Source: Physcia stellaris
Lineage: Eukaryota > Ascomycota > Lecanoromycetes > Caliciales > Physciaceae
DNA: 64,000 bases
Assembly (NCBI GenBank): GCA_018902385.1
Contig: JABSSW010000060.1
Location: forward strand, 186,001 to 250,000
Reading direction: 5' to 3'
Shown here: one piece after another, positions 49,101 through 58,971 of the stretch
How positions within the stretch are numbered: the first letter of the stretch is position 1
How the letters are laid out: every line of letters starts with the position of its first letter
The notes under the pieces: generated by a model
Told to the model about the DNA's origin: nothing
Databases searched by the model: none
What the model saw: the letters and a program-made list of their open reading frames with translations, nothing else
Made by a program: the position numbers and the translations under genes

Positions 49101-49384
49101 GGTTAAGGAAGTAGACGTGATATCCCGGGCCTTTGCCTGATTTCCACGAATATGAAGGAATGTCTACGAAGGAGCTACGGGGAGACAGCAAACAATGAAG
49201 AGAAAAAAGGTTGTACTTACGTGTTCTTCCATCCTTTGTAATGCACACGGTAAAGCAAAGGAGTCTTCTTGTCATTAGGCTCGGCGTGCTTGTAATCCAA
49301 GACCTTGGCTTCGTAAAGCAACTCGTGGTGAAAGCAGAGGACACGCTCGTCTTTAGCGTAAGCTGGAAGTACTGGAGGAGCCAT
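46118..49384 (-). CDS. EAF3: Eaf3/MRG15 chromodomain protein with a 652-codon insertion
   Basis: Chromodomain-MRG subunit shared by NuA4 acetyltransferase and Rpd3S deacetylase. Exons 49384-49221, 48998-46426, 46299-46118 (introns 222 and 126 nt), 972 aa if nothing more is removed. The chromodomain (YAKDERVLCFHHELLYEAKV; YRVHYKGWKNTWDDWVPQ) and MRG domain (ISDHLKALLVDDWESVTK; VAGVREYFNQCLGRILLYRF; VYGAEHLARLF; SLPELIAQTNMDQQS) are intact. Family members read directly from NEIEK into EETFTTRP. Here 1956 nt (48754-46799), beginning GTTGGT and ending ACGCAG, lie exactly between them, with no stop in frame. The insert is Ser/Thr/Pro/Lys-rich and holds a 34-residue tandem repeat and a denser block (EFHRYQHDRGYNYFYAGIPP; RARWMNFRNEQRRKGLSR). 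Without it the protein is 320 aa, the normal Eaf3 size. Confidence 0.93.
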
Positions 49385-50285
49385 TTCGTAGACCGAATTT
49401 AACTTCGCTGTTGCGGTTGGGTAGAAGTGAGATGTAGAGGTCGTCTGTGAAGACGGATCTGACAGAATGAAGATAGAGGAGTGGGCTTTTGCGAGACAAG
49501 TCAGCCTGTAACGTTGTGAAGCAAGAGCAAAGGTAGATTCGGAGCAGATGTAACAGAAGGAATTTGGCAAGATGTGGTAGTTGATAATCGTAATTCTTCA
49601 AGGTATCCAAGTTGTAAGTCGTTGATGAGGAAAAGAGAAGAAAGGAAAGAGAAAGGAAGCGCAAAGATATACGACTGACTGACAATAGGGGGGCTGGGAA
49701 GCTAGTAGATACTCACTGACTCACAATACCTGGTGCTGAGTGTCGTTGTCCGTGGAGTGAATATGTAGGAAGGTGTGTGTTCCGTGCAGGCCAGCAGTTG
49801 TGTTATGGCACTAGCGCCACGCTACGAACCCCCTTCTTCACCAATGCCCTCGATCCGTCAATAGACGTCCAATAAATCCTAGTGAATGATTTGAGGTCAA
49901 TAGGCGGCCTGTTTCTAGTATTAAGGATCTAGCTATTGTCGATGATTCACGATTTGGCAAGGCTTAACACTTTCACCCTTTTTTTAGCTGGGACGGAACC
50001 GCCTGAGGAACCTTTCAAAATATCTCACGATCCACGGCGATGTAGAAAATATTGTATCTTTGGTTAACAAAGACGATCATAATTAGAGATCAAGCAAACA
50101 ATGAATGGATGATGACTTCTGGTGACTTCTAGATCTATGCATAGGTACCACATACAATACACAATGCCGACGGGACCACTTTTATTTTCGATCCGTACAG
50201 ATTGACATCTGCAGGCTTTCCCTGTGCGAGTTCATACTCAAGACAAACTTTCAATACCCCCTGCCCTCCCCCTGAACACGGGCTG
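49385..50285. other. Intergenic, EAF3 promoter side
   Basis: About 900 nt upstream of EAF3 and downstream of the 161-aa frame on the same strand. Nothing recognised. Confidence 0.55.
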
Positions 50286-50771
50286 TCACAAGAATATCTG
50301 ATCCATGATCCGCTTCCTCAGGTTACCCGACATAGCTCTGAAACACGTTTGCCAGACCCCAAGCTGTGCCTCCTCGTCCAACTTGCCCATAATGTCGCAT
50401 ACTAGGGCAGCAGCGACCTTGGGATCCGCGAGGATTACGTCGAGGATCTGGTGTACAAGGTCTTTGGTCTCTGGCTGGAGTCTCAAATCCTGGCGTATTG
50501 GTTCGCCGGGGCCAATGGCTATGGTATCTGGAGAGGACTGGTTATGATCTGGCTGGTGTGACGAGTGGTTGACTAAGGGTTCTAGAGACGATGGGGCAAT
50601 AACTGTTTCCTTCTGCGTAGCTGTCGAACCTTCCATTCTCTGGCCAAAATCCAGGTAGTTCATGGACGGATTAGGTGATCGAGCTCCACCGTCACCTCGA
50701 GATGATTTCCGAACAGGGTCTCTGTCTGGCAGATCGGTAGATATAGATTTTTGTGATTCTTTTCGGTCCAT
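50286..50771 (-). CDS. Small hypothetical protein, 161 aa
   Basis: Single open frame beginning MDRKESQKSIST. The first 95 residues are polar and disordered. The last 60 look like a helical domain with regular hydrophobic spacing (KDLVHQILDVILADPKVAAA, then DIMGKLDEEAQLGVWQT), ending DQIFL. No family recognised. No intron needed. Kept because of this helical C-terminus, which chance frames rarely show; no homology evidence. Confidence 0.5.
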   Translation of the reverse strand: MDRKESQKSISTDLPDRDPVRKSSRGDGGARSPNPSMNYLDFGQRMEGSTATQKETVIAPSSLEPLVNHSSHQPDHNQSSPDTIAIGPGEPIRQDLRLQPETKDLVHQILDVILADPKVAAALVCDIMGKLDEEAQLGVWQTCFRAMSGNLRKRIMDQIFL

Positions 50772-51280
50772 GTTGACCTGCTTGAGGTATTTGCTTGTCT
50801 ATCCTTTATGCGAGAACAGACCAAGAAGGAGTATTTAGGCTGTTGATGTTGCTTTTATGGTTTATTTGCTGCATATCACTTGACGAAGTCACAGCTTTAG
50901 AAATTAAGCTGGTGGATGACACTGGATCCTCGTCACAAGTCACAAAGACTACATGATCTGCGTCAGATAACAGCCCTATCACTCGTGGAGCAGGCCACCT
51001 CATGACACTGTCCAACAGAGGAACGTAGGGCGTTGTCGTAGCTTCAGGAAGAGACGTCAGTGCAAATTACTTCACATCAAAGGCAAGACTTACACTTGGA
51101 AGGTGCAGTAAATAGCTGCTTAATCATATTCTTAATCTGGCAACATCTCTATTTTTCCTGGTGCTGCTTAAGTATTGTTAGGAATCTGCGTAGGAATTAG
51201 AAGGTCTCCGTCTACAATGAAAGGAGGCAGTTACTAATCTGTATAAGTTTTCGTCTGATCTCGTGAGAGGTGGGCTGTTC
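50772..51280. other. Intergenic
   Basis: About 510 nt between two minus-strand genes; no recognisable content. Confidence 0.55.
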
Positions 51281-52111
51281 TCAAGGTAGCGGCACACTTG
51301 CAACCTCCGTATACTCCTCATTGACAACGACACCATCGAAGATCTCCTTCTTCGCCCCCATCTGACAGATACTGACCCTCTCAATACGAAAGTCTTTAGC
51401 CCACTCAAACTCTCGGAACTCTTCTAACAAAGCTCTAGCATCGATTTTTCCTACTCCGCGGTTATTCTTTCCATGACCGGTCACTTTAGCACGAAATTTG
51501 GTCTTCGCATAGAGAGTGTTCACAATCGTCGCGTGAAGCAGTAGCGGACGGTTGTCTAGCACCAGGAGATTCTTGCATATGAAAGCGTCACGCAATGCTG
51601 TCGCAAAAGGCTGTAGACGGGATGTTGGATCGTAAGGGGAAGTATAGAGGATTGAGGTCTTGGATGGGTTGTGCATGCTTTCTAGCCCAACCATTGATAC
51701 CTTCAGAGGCGGCGCTGACGGATCAGGTTCTCGAACTTGGGCTGCGGTGCCCATTTCCAACTCGGTTTCTGCGGCTGCCACTCCTGTCAGGGTTTTTTGC
51801 AGAGAGCCGATCGAACATTCCGCGGCTTTTGCCTCTACTGCTTGAGGTGGGGGTACAGATTTCCTGAGCATCTCGACGAGGTCGAGAGAGCGTAACAGAA
51901 CGCAGGCAGCTTTGATTTGTTCTTCGGTGGCGAGCTGCATAACGCCTAAAGTTAGATGGATGGTGCCAATGGGCCGTATCGCCTTCGGCGGGACGTCATG
52001 GGTGTTCGTCACAGACGCAGCAAAATCTTGTAGAGAAAGCTGCAGCTGCGGCTTTGAGTGCTGAGTAACAAGTGGAAGACAAAGAAAATGTGTCAGTCGA
52101 GCTGCGGGCAT
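51281..52111 (-). CDS. 2H-phosphoesterase-fold protein (AKAP7/ASCC1-like, LigT-like)
   Basis: Single exon, 276 aa from the Met of MPAARLTHFLCLPLV (an in-frame ATG at 52129 would add six residues). Member of the 2'-5' RNA ligase/cyclic phosphodiesterase-like superfamily, with the two signature motifs at the expected spacing: HLTLG near residue 52 and HATIV near residue 193. Other landmarks are THFLCLPL in the first strand, FATALRDAFICKNLL, and FRIERVSICQMGA in the last strand. The related ASCC1 protein works in alkylation repair and transcription complexes with an extra KH domain, absent here. The substrate is therefore unknown; RNA phosphodiester chemistry is inferred from the fold. Confidence 0.85.
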   Translation of the reverse strand: MPAARLTHFLCLPLVTQHSKPQLQLSLQDFAASVTNTHDVPPKAIRPIGTIHLTLGVMQLATEEQIKAACVLLRSLDLVEMLRKSVPPPQAVEAKAAECSIGSLQKTLTGVAAAETELEMGTAAQVREPDPSAPPLKVSMVGLESMHNPSKTSILYTSPYDPTSRLQPFATALRDAFICKNLLVLDNRPLLLHATIVNTLYAKTKFRAKVTGHGKNNRGVGKIDARALLEEFREFEWAKDFRIERVSICQMGAKKEIFDGVVVNEEYTEVASVPLP

Positions 52112-52784
52112 GATGATATCAGTTTGCACTTGCTTGATTATCTTCGAGGCGAGAGGTTGATGTCGATCCTGGGTTAGGCGAGTGTCCCATCTGCATGATC
52201 TAGACGAGAGTCTTATCGAGTGGATTTATGTCTACTCTGAGGGAATTGGTATTGAGGAATGGAGTGAAATGATTCGGTAGAAAGCTTGCTAGAAGGTGTG
52301 CACGTTTCCTTATAGCCCAATAGGCTACTGCGACGATCGCCGCAACAGATCTCGCCTACTGACTATCCCCATTGGCATCTTAATTCCCGATGGCGTAGCA
52401 GTGAGTGGTCTTGTGGGTGGTTTTAATAATGCCGAGTGGTGTAGCGAAAGGAGAGAGGCTCGCGCTTCGCTCCTAATCGAGGACTAGGGACCCCTGCAAT
52501 GCGAACATTTACGAGAAGAACATGCAGGGTAAAATGCAGGGTGCCAGTCTAGAGCACGACAGATACATGCGGCTCAAGTGCTCAATAATGTTTGGATCTC
52601 AATGTTCAAGGCACTTATTACCCCCACCCGTGATACGCCACGAGAGCAGGTTTCTTCGACCAGAAACCACAGAGGCTGCCTGTAATCGCAGTCTATCCCA
52701 ACCGAGAATGTTAACCTATCCCATAACTTCCTATTCCCCGAAGACCGTAAAGTGCCGCTCAATATGCCCTCAGCTTTGAAAATC
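52112..52784. other. Intergenic, no feature seen
   Basis: About 670 nt between two minus-strand genes. Short frames only. Confidence 0.55.
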
Positions 52785-53397
52785 CTAATCCTGGTAGAAA
52801 CGCTTCAAGACCTTCTCTGCCTCCTTGTATTCCTTCTTCACGTCGCCGAGTGTTGACATGATAAGGTCGAGGCATTGGGCATCGCTTTTGTTGGTCGTAG
52901 AGCCGTGCTCATCTTTCCGAGCCCCATAGTGTTGGATTTTCTCGCATGAGTCCTTGACCTTTGTCAATCCGAGCGTTGCGGAAGAGCCTTTGAGGAAGTG
53001 GCCCAGTGAGCTGAGCTCATCGAGATCTTGTGTTGCCCTTTCAAAGCGGATCACTATCAGTACAGAATTGATAGCGGGAGAGCGAAGCCGAGATAATCAT
53101 GATAATGACATGGGATTTGCTTACAGCGCCTTGTCCATGCTTTTGAATGTCTGTTCGGCTTGATCAAAGAACCCAAAGACGATGCCTTTCGAGAATTCAC
53201 GCTCCTCTTCATCGTCATCCATCTCGAGGATCTGCTCAAAGGTTGCTATATCGATGCTATCACCCAGGTCTGAGAGGGCAAGGGAGCCCGATTCGGACTG
53301 GCCGCGGTGTCAGCGCCCAAATCCCTGCTTTGTGCATGCATATGCATTGTTTCGGCCTACGTACTCGGTCCTCGGCTGACTCGCTGCGACTCGCCAT
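52785..53397 (-). CDS. YPD1: Histidine phosphotransfer protein Ypd1
   Basis: Phosphorelay intermediate between hybrid histidine kinases and the response regulators Ssk1 and Skn7, upstream of the Hog1 osmostress pathway. Exons 53397-53365, 53297-53125, 53037-52785 (introns 67 and 87 nt), 152 aa. The phosphorylated His lies in LGHFLKGSSATLGL; other landmarks are ATFEQILEMDDDEEREFSKG, FFDQAEQTFKSMDKAL and VKDSCEKIQHYG. The last acceptor is TTGAAAG at 53038-53042, which alone keeps phase and gives KALATQDLDELSS. Start MASRSESAEDR. Confidence 0.95.
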
Positions 53398-55275
53398 TTC
53401 GTTTTTTGTTGTTCCAAACACCTCTGTTTTGTGTAGTGTATGGTTGTTGATCAGAGGAATGTTGGCAGTAATCACCGGGTCGCGAACAAAGGACGTTCCC
53501 ATGAAGCGGCAGCGAACTTCGGATTGGGTGCCCTCCTTCCGGTAACTCGTGAGACCGGGAACACGGTACTGAAGATGGTAGGAAGTCCGTAGGTGCCTCG
53601 AGCTTGAGAGCAAGGGTCTCCGAGCTTAGTGTAAGCAAGGACTTGAGGCTGCCATCGGCTTAGAGCTGGCAAAGTACAGAGGGTAGATCTGGATGCGATG
53701 AACTTACTGGAAGAGCTCTATAGAAGGCCTACCTAGGTCGATTGCAGATACGCAAGATAAGTCTGAGTTGATGGACCTAGGTTATCCAAAGGGAAGACGG
53801 CTGAGTAAGAATGCTCGGGATTGCAGTCGGAAGCACAGACTGAGCAGGACTATGGGCGCCTTTATATGCACTGAATGAATAGTTCTCGACAACGAAGAGT
53901 TACGGCAATGGAGGGTGGAGTAAGGGGTGTTGTTTCCAAGTGGTGGCTCTCCTCATCAAAATCATCGAATCAGGGTCTCCCGCCGCAGCGACCAAATCAC
54001 CCTTCTAAATCCAACACTATGGTGCCTCTCGACTGGATGAGCAGACACTAAACCAGCAGGCAAAACCGCCATCGGACGGCATGAAATCATAGGCTTGGAA
54101 AGCTAGTCAGTCAGTGGGTCTGTTGCTCGCATCGAAATTCTACGCCCAAGGTTCTAGTTCGCTATCCATGGAGTCCATAACTTGCATCAACACTGAGTTC
54201 ACATCTATTAGGATTGACGTGTTCAACCCAGCTATCCTGCGACAGTGGTATATTTATAAGAAAGCACCAATTATAGAAAGATCGTCTTCACCAAAGCTTC
54301 TTTTAGTCATACTTGGTGGAGGTAGCTCATATCGCAGGGTCGAACGCACGACCAAATGATATGCTTATGCAATTCGGAACGAAACCACGAAAGTAAGGAC
54401 CAATTGGCGACGGGAAGAGGCCGATTCCGACAGTTCTCAGGGGATTAATTGTTTGGTGATTGCGCTGAGAATGACGGTCAGCCGAGGAAAGCACCAAACC
54501 AAACGTCATCTCTGATGTCGTTGTGCGTCTGAAGACCCTAGGCTCGAAAGAGACAGCGGTCCAGACCGTTCTATCCAAAGCTCCTTCACGACTTCCTTCA
54601 CGACGATCCTCTACCCACCAAGCACCTCATCGCCCGATGCACAATGGTGGGTATGGCTAGGTACGGAACAGTCGGCAGCTGGACCCTCAGACCGGGTTGA
54701 TGAACACCTTCAGCCATGTCCAGCACGTGGAGAACAGCCACCACACGAGGTCCGCGTGTGGAACAGTTCGAGCCGTGAGAGAGACTGAGGATTCAGCTTC
54801 CAGCTAGAAGATGGCGCTGTCGATCACCAAAACTTGGGGATTGGGGTTGTTCGGTAGCCATCTTAATCAGCCCCAAGACGAAAACCTAGGTCCATTTTCA
54901 GCAAGGCCTATACGGGGAACCTCAAGGCCTCGAACATTCCATCTGGGCCGTTCGGATCCCACACAGAAAAGGATACAGTGAGACAATGAGGTCAACGACC
55001 GCCACGTCAATTTACTGTGATAAGATCAATCCAAGGGAGTGCGAGTCCGCTGACGGCCGCGGCACGATGCAGCACAGACGTAGAATCTCGGGAGAATTGT
55101 GGATATCAGTGGACGAATTGAACAAACCTCCGACTGAGCCACACCCGGCCAATATCCAGTGCAATTATTCTACAAGGTATGACTTAAAAATCCCACGCTC
55201 GTTCTTTCAAGGCCTAGATGCAACGCCAATCCATGCAGAGCTTGTCAAACACGAAGAACTGCTCCCACCTAACAT
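53398..55275. other. Gene-poor region
   Basis: 1.9 kb between YPD1 (start) and the aspartate aminotransferase gene (stop). Short chance frames only; small direct repeat TTCACGAC (54583-54605). The plus-strand frame beginning 54986 is the antisense shadow of the aminotransferase 3' end. Confidence 0.55.
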
Positions 55276-56934
55276 TTACGAAGTGACTTTATGGATCGAC
55301 TCAGCCAGCCGTTTCACGTTGCCGGACGTGATACCGGCCACGGATATTCTCCCGTCTTTGGTAGCGTAAACCGAGTTCTGATAGTGTAATCAGTGACTAA
55401 ATCGTTGCGAGACACCAAGACTTCACCTACCTCTTTTGCTAGAATCTCCATTTGCTGAGGCGTAAGCCCTGTGTAGGCGAACATGCCAATCTGTAGCTCT
55501 ATCAGTCATCGATAATACGAGTAATTGGTCTGTTATGCAGACCTGTGAGGTGATGTGGCTCCAATCGTGTTTGCTTCCAAGGTCTTCAAGGTTTTCCTTC
55601 AGTAGAGCTCGCATGCTGATGATGCGGTCAGCCATTCCCTTGACTTCAGCTAACCATTGCTTGTTGAGGCTTGGATCGTTGAGGATTTCTGCGGCAATCC
55701 GGGCGCCATGGACGGGAGGATTGGAGTATAGTGGCCGAACGAGGATTTTGATTTGCGAGTCCACTCGCTTCTTCTCCTCTGCCGAGTCACAAACTATCGA
55801 GAAAGCCCCCACCCGCTCGCCATAGAGTCCCTGCATCGGTCAGCGGGTGATTATTTTCTAGACGCTCGTATGAAGGCCTTATACCATGTTCTTTGCAAAG
55901 CTTTGTGCCAGGCATAGCTGATGGCCCTGTGCAACAAAATGTCTTACAGGGAAGGCATCTCGGTCAGTATCACCACTGGCAAACCCTTGATATGCCATGT
56001 CAAAGAAGGGATAATGCTTTTTTTCTTTGACGACATCACTGATCTGCTTCCACTGATTCTCCGTGGGATCGATGCCTGTAGGGTTGTGGGCACAAGCGTG
56101 TAGCAATACAAGGCTTCCTTCCGGTGCGCTTTTGAGATCCGCTACCATACCCTCGAAGTCTAGCCCAATGGTGTCTTTATCATAATACCGGTACTTCTCA
56201 ACTTGGAGTCCCGAGTCTTTGAAGACTGCATTGTGGTTCGCCCAGCTCGGAGTAGGAATATAGATTTTCTTCGAAGGATAAAACCGAGCAAGGAATTCGC
56301 CGCCGATTCGCAAGGCGCCTGTGCCTGATATTGACTGTGTGATGACCAGCCTGTCATCCTTAATAACATTGGAGCCAGAGCTGTAGGCTAGGACAGCGGC
56401 AGCTTTGGTAAATGAGGGTACACCAGTGATACCGGCATATTCCTTATCCAGATTGGCGTTGAGGACTTTTTGTTCTGCTGCTTTGACTGAGGGCAAAACG
56501 TAGGGCTTCCCTTTGTCATCGCCTGAAGTAGCACGGTCAGGTAAGGCGGGGACGCTAGGTAAATGATAGCGTACGATAGGCTCCTACTCCTAGGTTGATT
56601 TTCTCCCCAAAGCTATCGGCCTTGAATGCTTCCGTTATACCTAGGATGAATGTCAGCACTGTGTTGTAGGTGTAACTTCAGTAAATCCTTACCCAAGATA
56701 GCCTACACATCGACGGATGATCAGTCATGCTACGAGGAGCTGTTGCGGGCTTACTCACGTCCTGCAGCAAGGTTAGATATCAGTAAAGTCAATTCCTTGA
56801 AAGGGGTAGCAGGGCGGGCTTACCGGAGGTCCTTGAGGAACGTTTGCCCATGTTGAAGCAGATTTTGTAGCTACTATTTTGTACAAAGCTCCTCGAGAGG
56901 GCAACTGGCGCGTAGCGATTCTAAAGGACTGCAT
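55276..56934 (-). CDS. AAT1: Mitochondrial aspartate aminotransferase, with 3-nt and 10-nt exons
   Basis: PLP enzyme exchanging aspartate/2-oxoglutarate with oxaloacetate/glutamate; part of the malate-aspartate shuttle. Eight exons: 56934-56824, 56761-56759, 56702-56693, 56640-56575, 56522-55885, 55830-55543, 55490-55431, 55377-55276; 425 aa, family length. Start [16 protein letters not shown] is a mitochondrial presequence. Conserved parts: [77 protein letters not shown], then the PLP-lysine site [16 protein letters not shown]. The Asp of GPPDAILG comes from a 3-nt exon (GAC, 56761-56759) with CTGCAG before and GTGAGT after; the next exon is only 10 nt. Later AYTGLTPQQ and [13 protein letters not shown] close the fold. 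Confidence 0.94.
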
Positions 56935-57287
56935 TGTGATGATGGAGATCAGACGAATGTTTCCGAGGATGAATGATTTCGTAGAGACGCGATTTTCTGA
57001 AGCTAAAGGCCGGGAGATCAAGCGGCCGCACCCGATGGAAGTTTTGCCGGTTTTGGACCCTGAGCGCCAAGCCTCTTGAGCTCAATGAGATGGCCAATCA
57101 ACGTCTGCATCCAAAACCTCACCTATTCGCCGAAAAGAATTGTCTTCCTGCCAGCTGCTGAACGCAGACTGCTTCGTTTACCCAAGCTACAGAGTGCTCA
57201 ACGCTTCGGCAATCGGCGATTCTCACAACCCCACACCATTGACTTCCATGGACTGAGTCAACGTGCGGCACCGCCACGTTCCGAAAG
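56935..57287. promoter_or_regulatory. Divergent promoter, AAT1 / GT34 gene
   Basis: 353 nt between divergent starts. Open frames here are short and overlap both 5' ends. No named motif. Confidence 0.4.
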
Positions 57288-58364
57288 ATGCAGTTCGCTT
57301 ACCTTGCCCGCAAAACCTCTCAACCTCCACCCTATACACGGATATCGAGAACAAGCCCAACACGAAGGAGACAGCTTCAATTGGGCGCCATTGCGGCATG
57401 CGGCCTATTGCTCTTTTTGTTCCTGCTTTCCAGACTGTTTTCAGGCTCCAGTAGTGAACGGCCACCAATGGGAACGCCAGATACAGTAATTGTCACGCTC
57501 TTGGATCATGATTCGATGAGCAAAGACTATATAAAAAAAATAGAGGAGAATAGGCAAAATTACGCAGCTAGGCACGGTGAGTCTGCGTTTCTGACTGCAA
57601 CCGCAGAAGGGAATGACTTGCTAATCAATTGGCTTGCAGGCTATGGCACCTTCTTCCCAAGCGCAAATGACTACGACATCGGAAACTCCCCAAGAAGCTG
57701 GGCTCTCGTCCCCGCACTGCGACACGCTATAACGAAATACCCATATACCACCTACTTCTTCGCCCTCTCGGCTCACGGGCTTATCATGAATCCGTCACTC
57801 TCGATCCAATCACACTTACTGGAGAAAAAGCGTCTCGAATCGATCATGCTCAGGGACAAGCCTGTAGTTCCACCCGATAGCGTCATCAAAACTTTCTCTC
57901 ATCTGAAGGCCGATAAGATCGATATCGTGCTCACCCAAGACGGGGAAGGTCTCTGCCAAGGAAGCTTCATTTTGCGGCGGGGAGAGTGGGCGAGGTTCTT
58001 TTTGGACACATGGTTCGACCCGCTATATCGAAGCTACAACTTCCAGAAAGCGGAAGGCCACGCGCTGGTAAGTCATAAAAAGTGTAAATTTGACGATTGA
58101 ATTCAGGACTAGACTGATTAGATGGTCTAGGAACACGTTGTGCAATGGCATCCCACCATTCTCACCAAGCTGGCCCTGATCCCACAGAGGCTACTCAATT
58201 CATATGGAGTCGATATATCCAGCCGTGGCGGGAAAGAAGCCATGTTCAAAGATGATGATTTCGTGGTTCGTTTCGTGGGTTGCGAGCTTGATTCGAATCG
58301 GAACTGCGAGCAGGAGATGGAGCCTTACTACAATCAATGGAAGGCTCGATGGGGGAACTCGTAA
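57288..58364 (+). CDS. MNN11: GT34 alpha-1,6-mannosyltransferase (Mnn11/Mnn10-like)
   Basis: Golgi type II membrane enzyme extending N-glycan outer chains in the M-Pol II complex. Exons 57288-57576, 57640-58067, 58131-58364 (introns 63 and 63 nt), 316 aa. A single signal anchor lies at residues 32-50 (LGAIAACGLLLFLFLLSRLF), after a basic N-terminus. The catalytic domain has YDIGNSPRSWALVPALRHAI, LIMNPSLSIQSHLLE, DIVLTQDGEGLCQGSFILRR, and after the last intron EHVVQWHPTILTKLALIPQR, then FVVRFVGCELD. The segment before LIMNP reads ALSAHG, without the acidic pair that usually binds the nucleotide-sugar metal ion, so this subunit may be non-catalytic or bind differently (inference). Mnn11 versus Mnn10 is not settled. 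Confidence 0.88.
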
Positions 58365-58971
58365 CTGATTGTTTGTCTGGCAGTATTATAACATTATATT
58401 TGGTATTCCCAAGTTGCCCACAAGCGTTATTGTAGAATTGTTGGAATGTGATGGTGTAGGGAAGGTGATGAGCTGATGACCTCAGTACTTATACTTGCAT
58501 GGTTGACATAGCATATGGATTTCCATACCACGATGCTTGGCGCGTAGGGATCGTTCAAAGGCTACTCAGTGATAATTGTACCTTATGTATGTGTAAATCG
58601 ACTATTTACTGGATCGGATCAACTGTTCGATTAGTAGATCACGCGTTCCACATAAATGAGAAAACGTTCTAGATCGTGTTCACAAAGGCGTCATGACAGA
58701 AAGAGCCTGATTTGCCAGTTATACGCATGTTTCATGGCTCTGTAGTATGGAGATCTAGCTCAAGAAATCAGCCGATGTCGATGATAAACGTGTTGGGAGC
58801 CGACAAGCATGTGTACAAGACAGGACTCTGCAAAACAATCACCGATCAAAGGATTAATCGCGCAAGGCCAAACTGTAGATTGGTGAACAGTCTGCTTTCA
58901 TCAGCTTTATGCAACATCGAATCATGGAACTCCACTGAGGAGTCGATACAACCTGTGGCCGCAGATCCATA
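58365..58971. other. Intergenic between convergent genes
   Basis: About 600 nt between the stops of the GT34 gene and the F-box-like gene. No feature recognised. Confidence 0.55.

Noticed and set aside
54330-54420. Possible tRNA because of a GGTCGAACGC-like T-arm
   Set aside because: No matching acceptor stem, D-arm or anticodon arm could be folded on either strand.
54986-55369. 127-codon plus-strand open frame
   Set aside because: It is antisense to the last exons of the aspartate aminotransferase gene, whose protein reads clearly on the minus strand.
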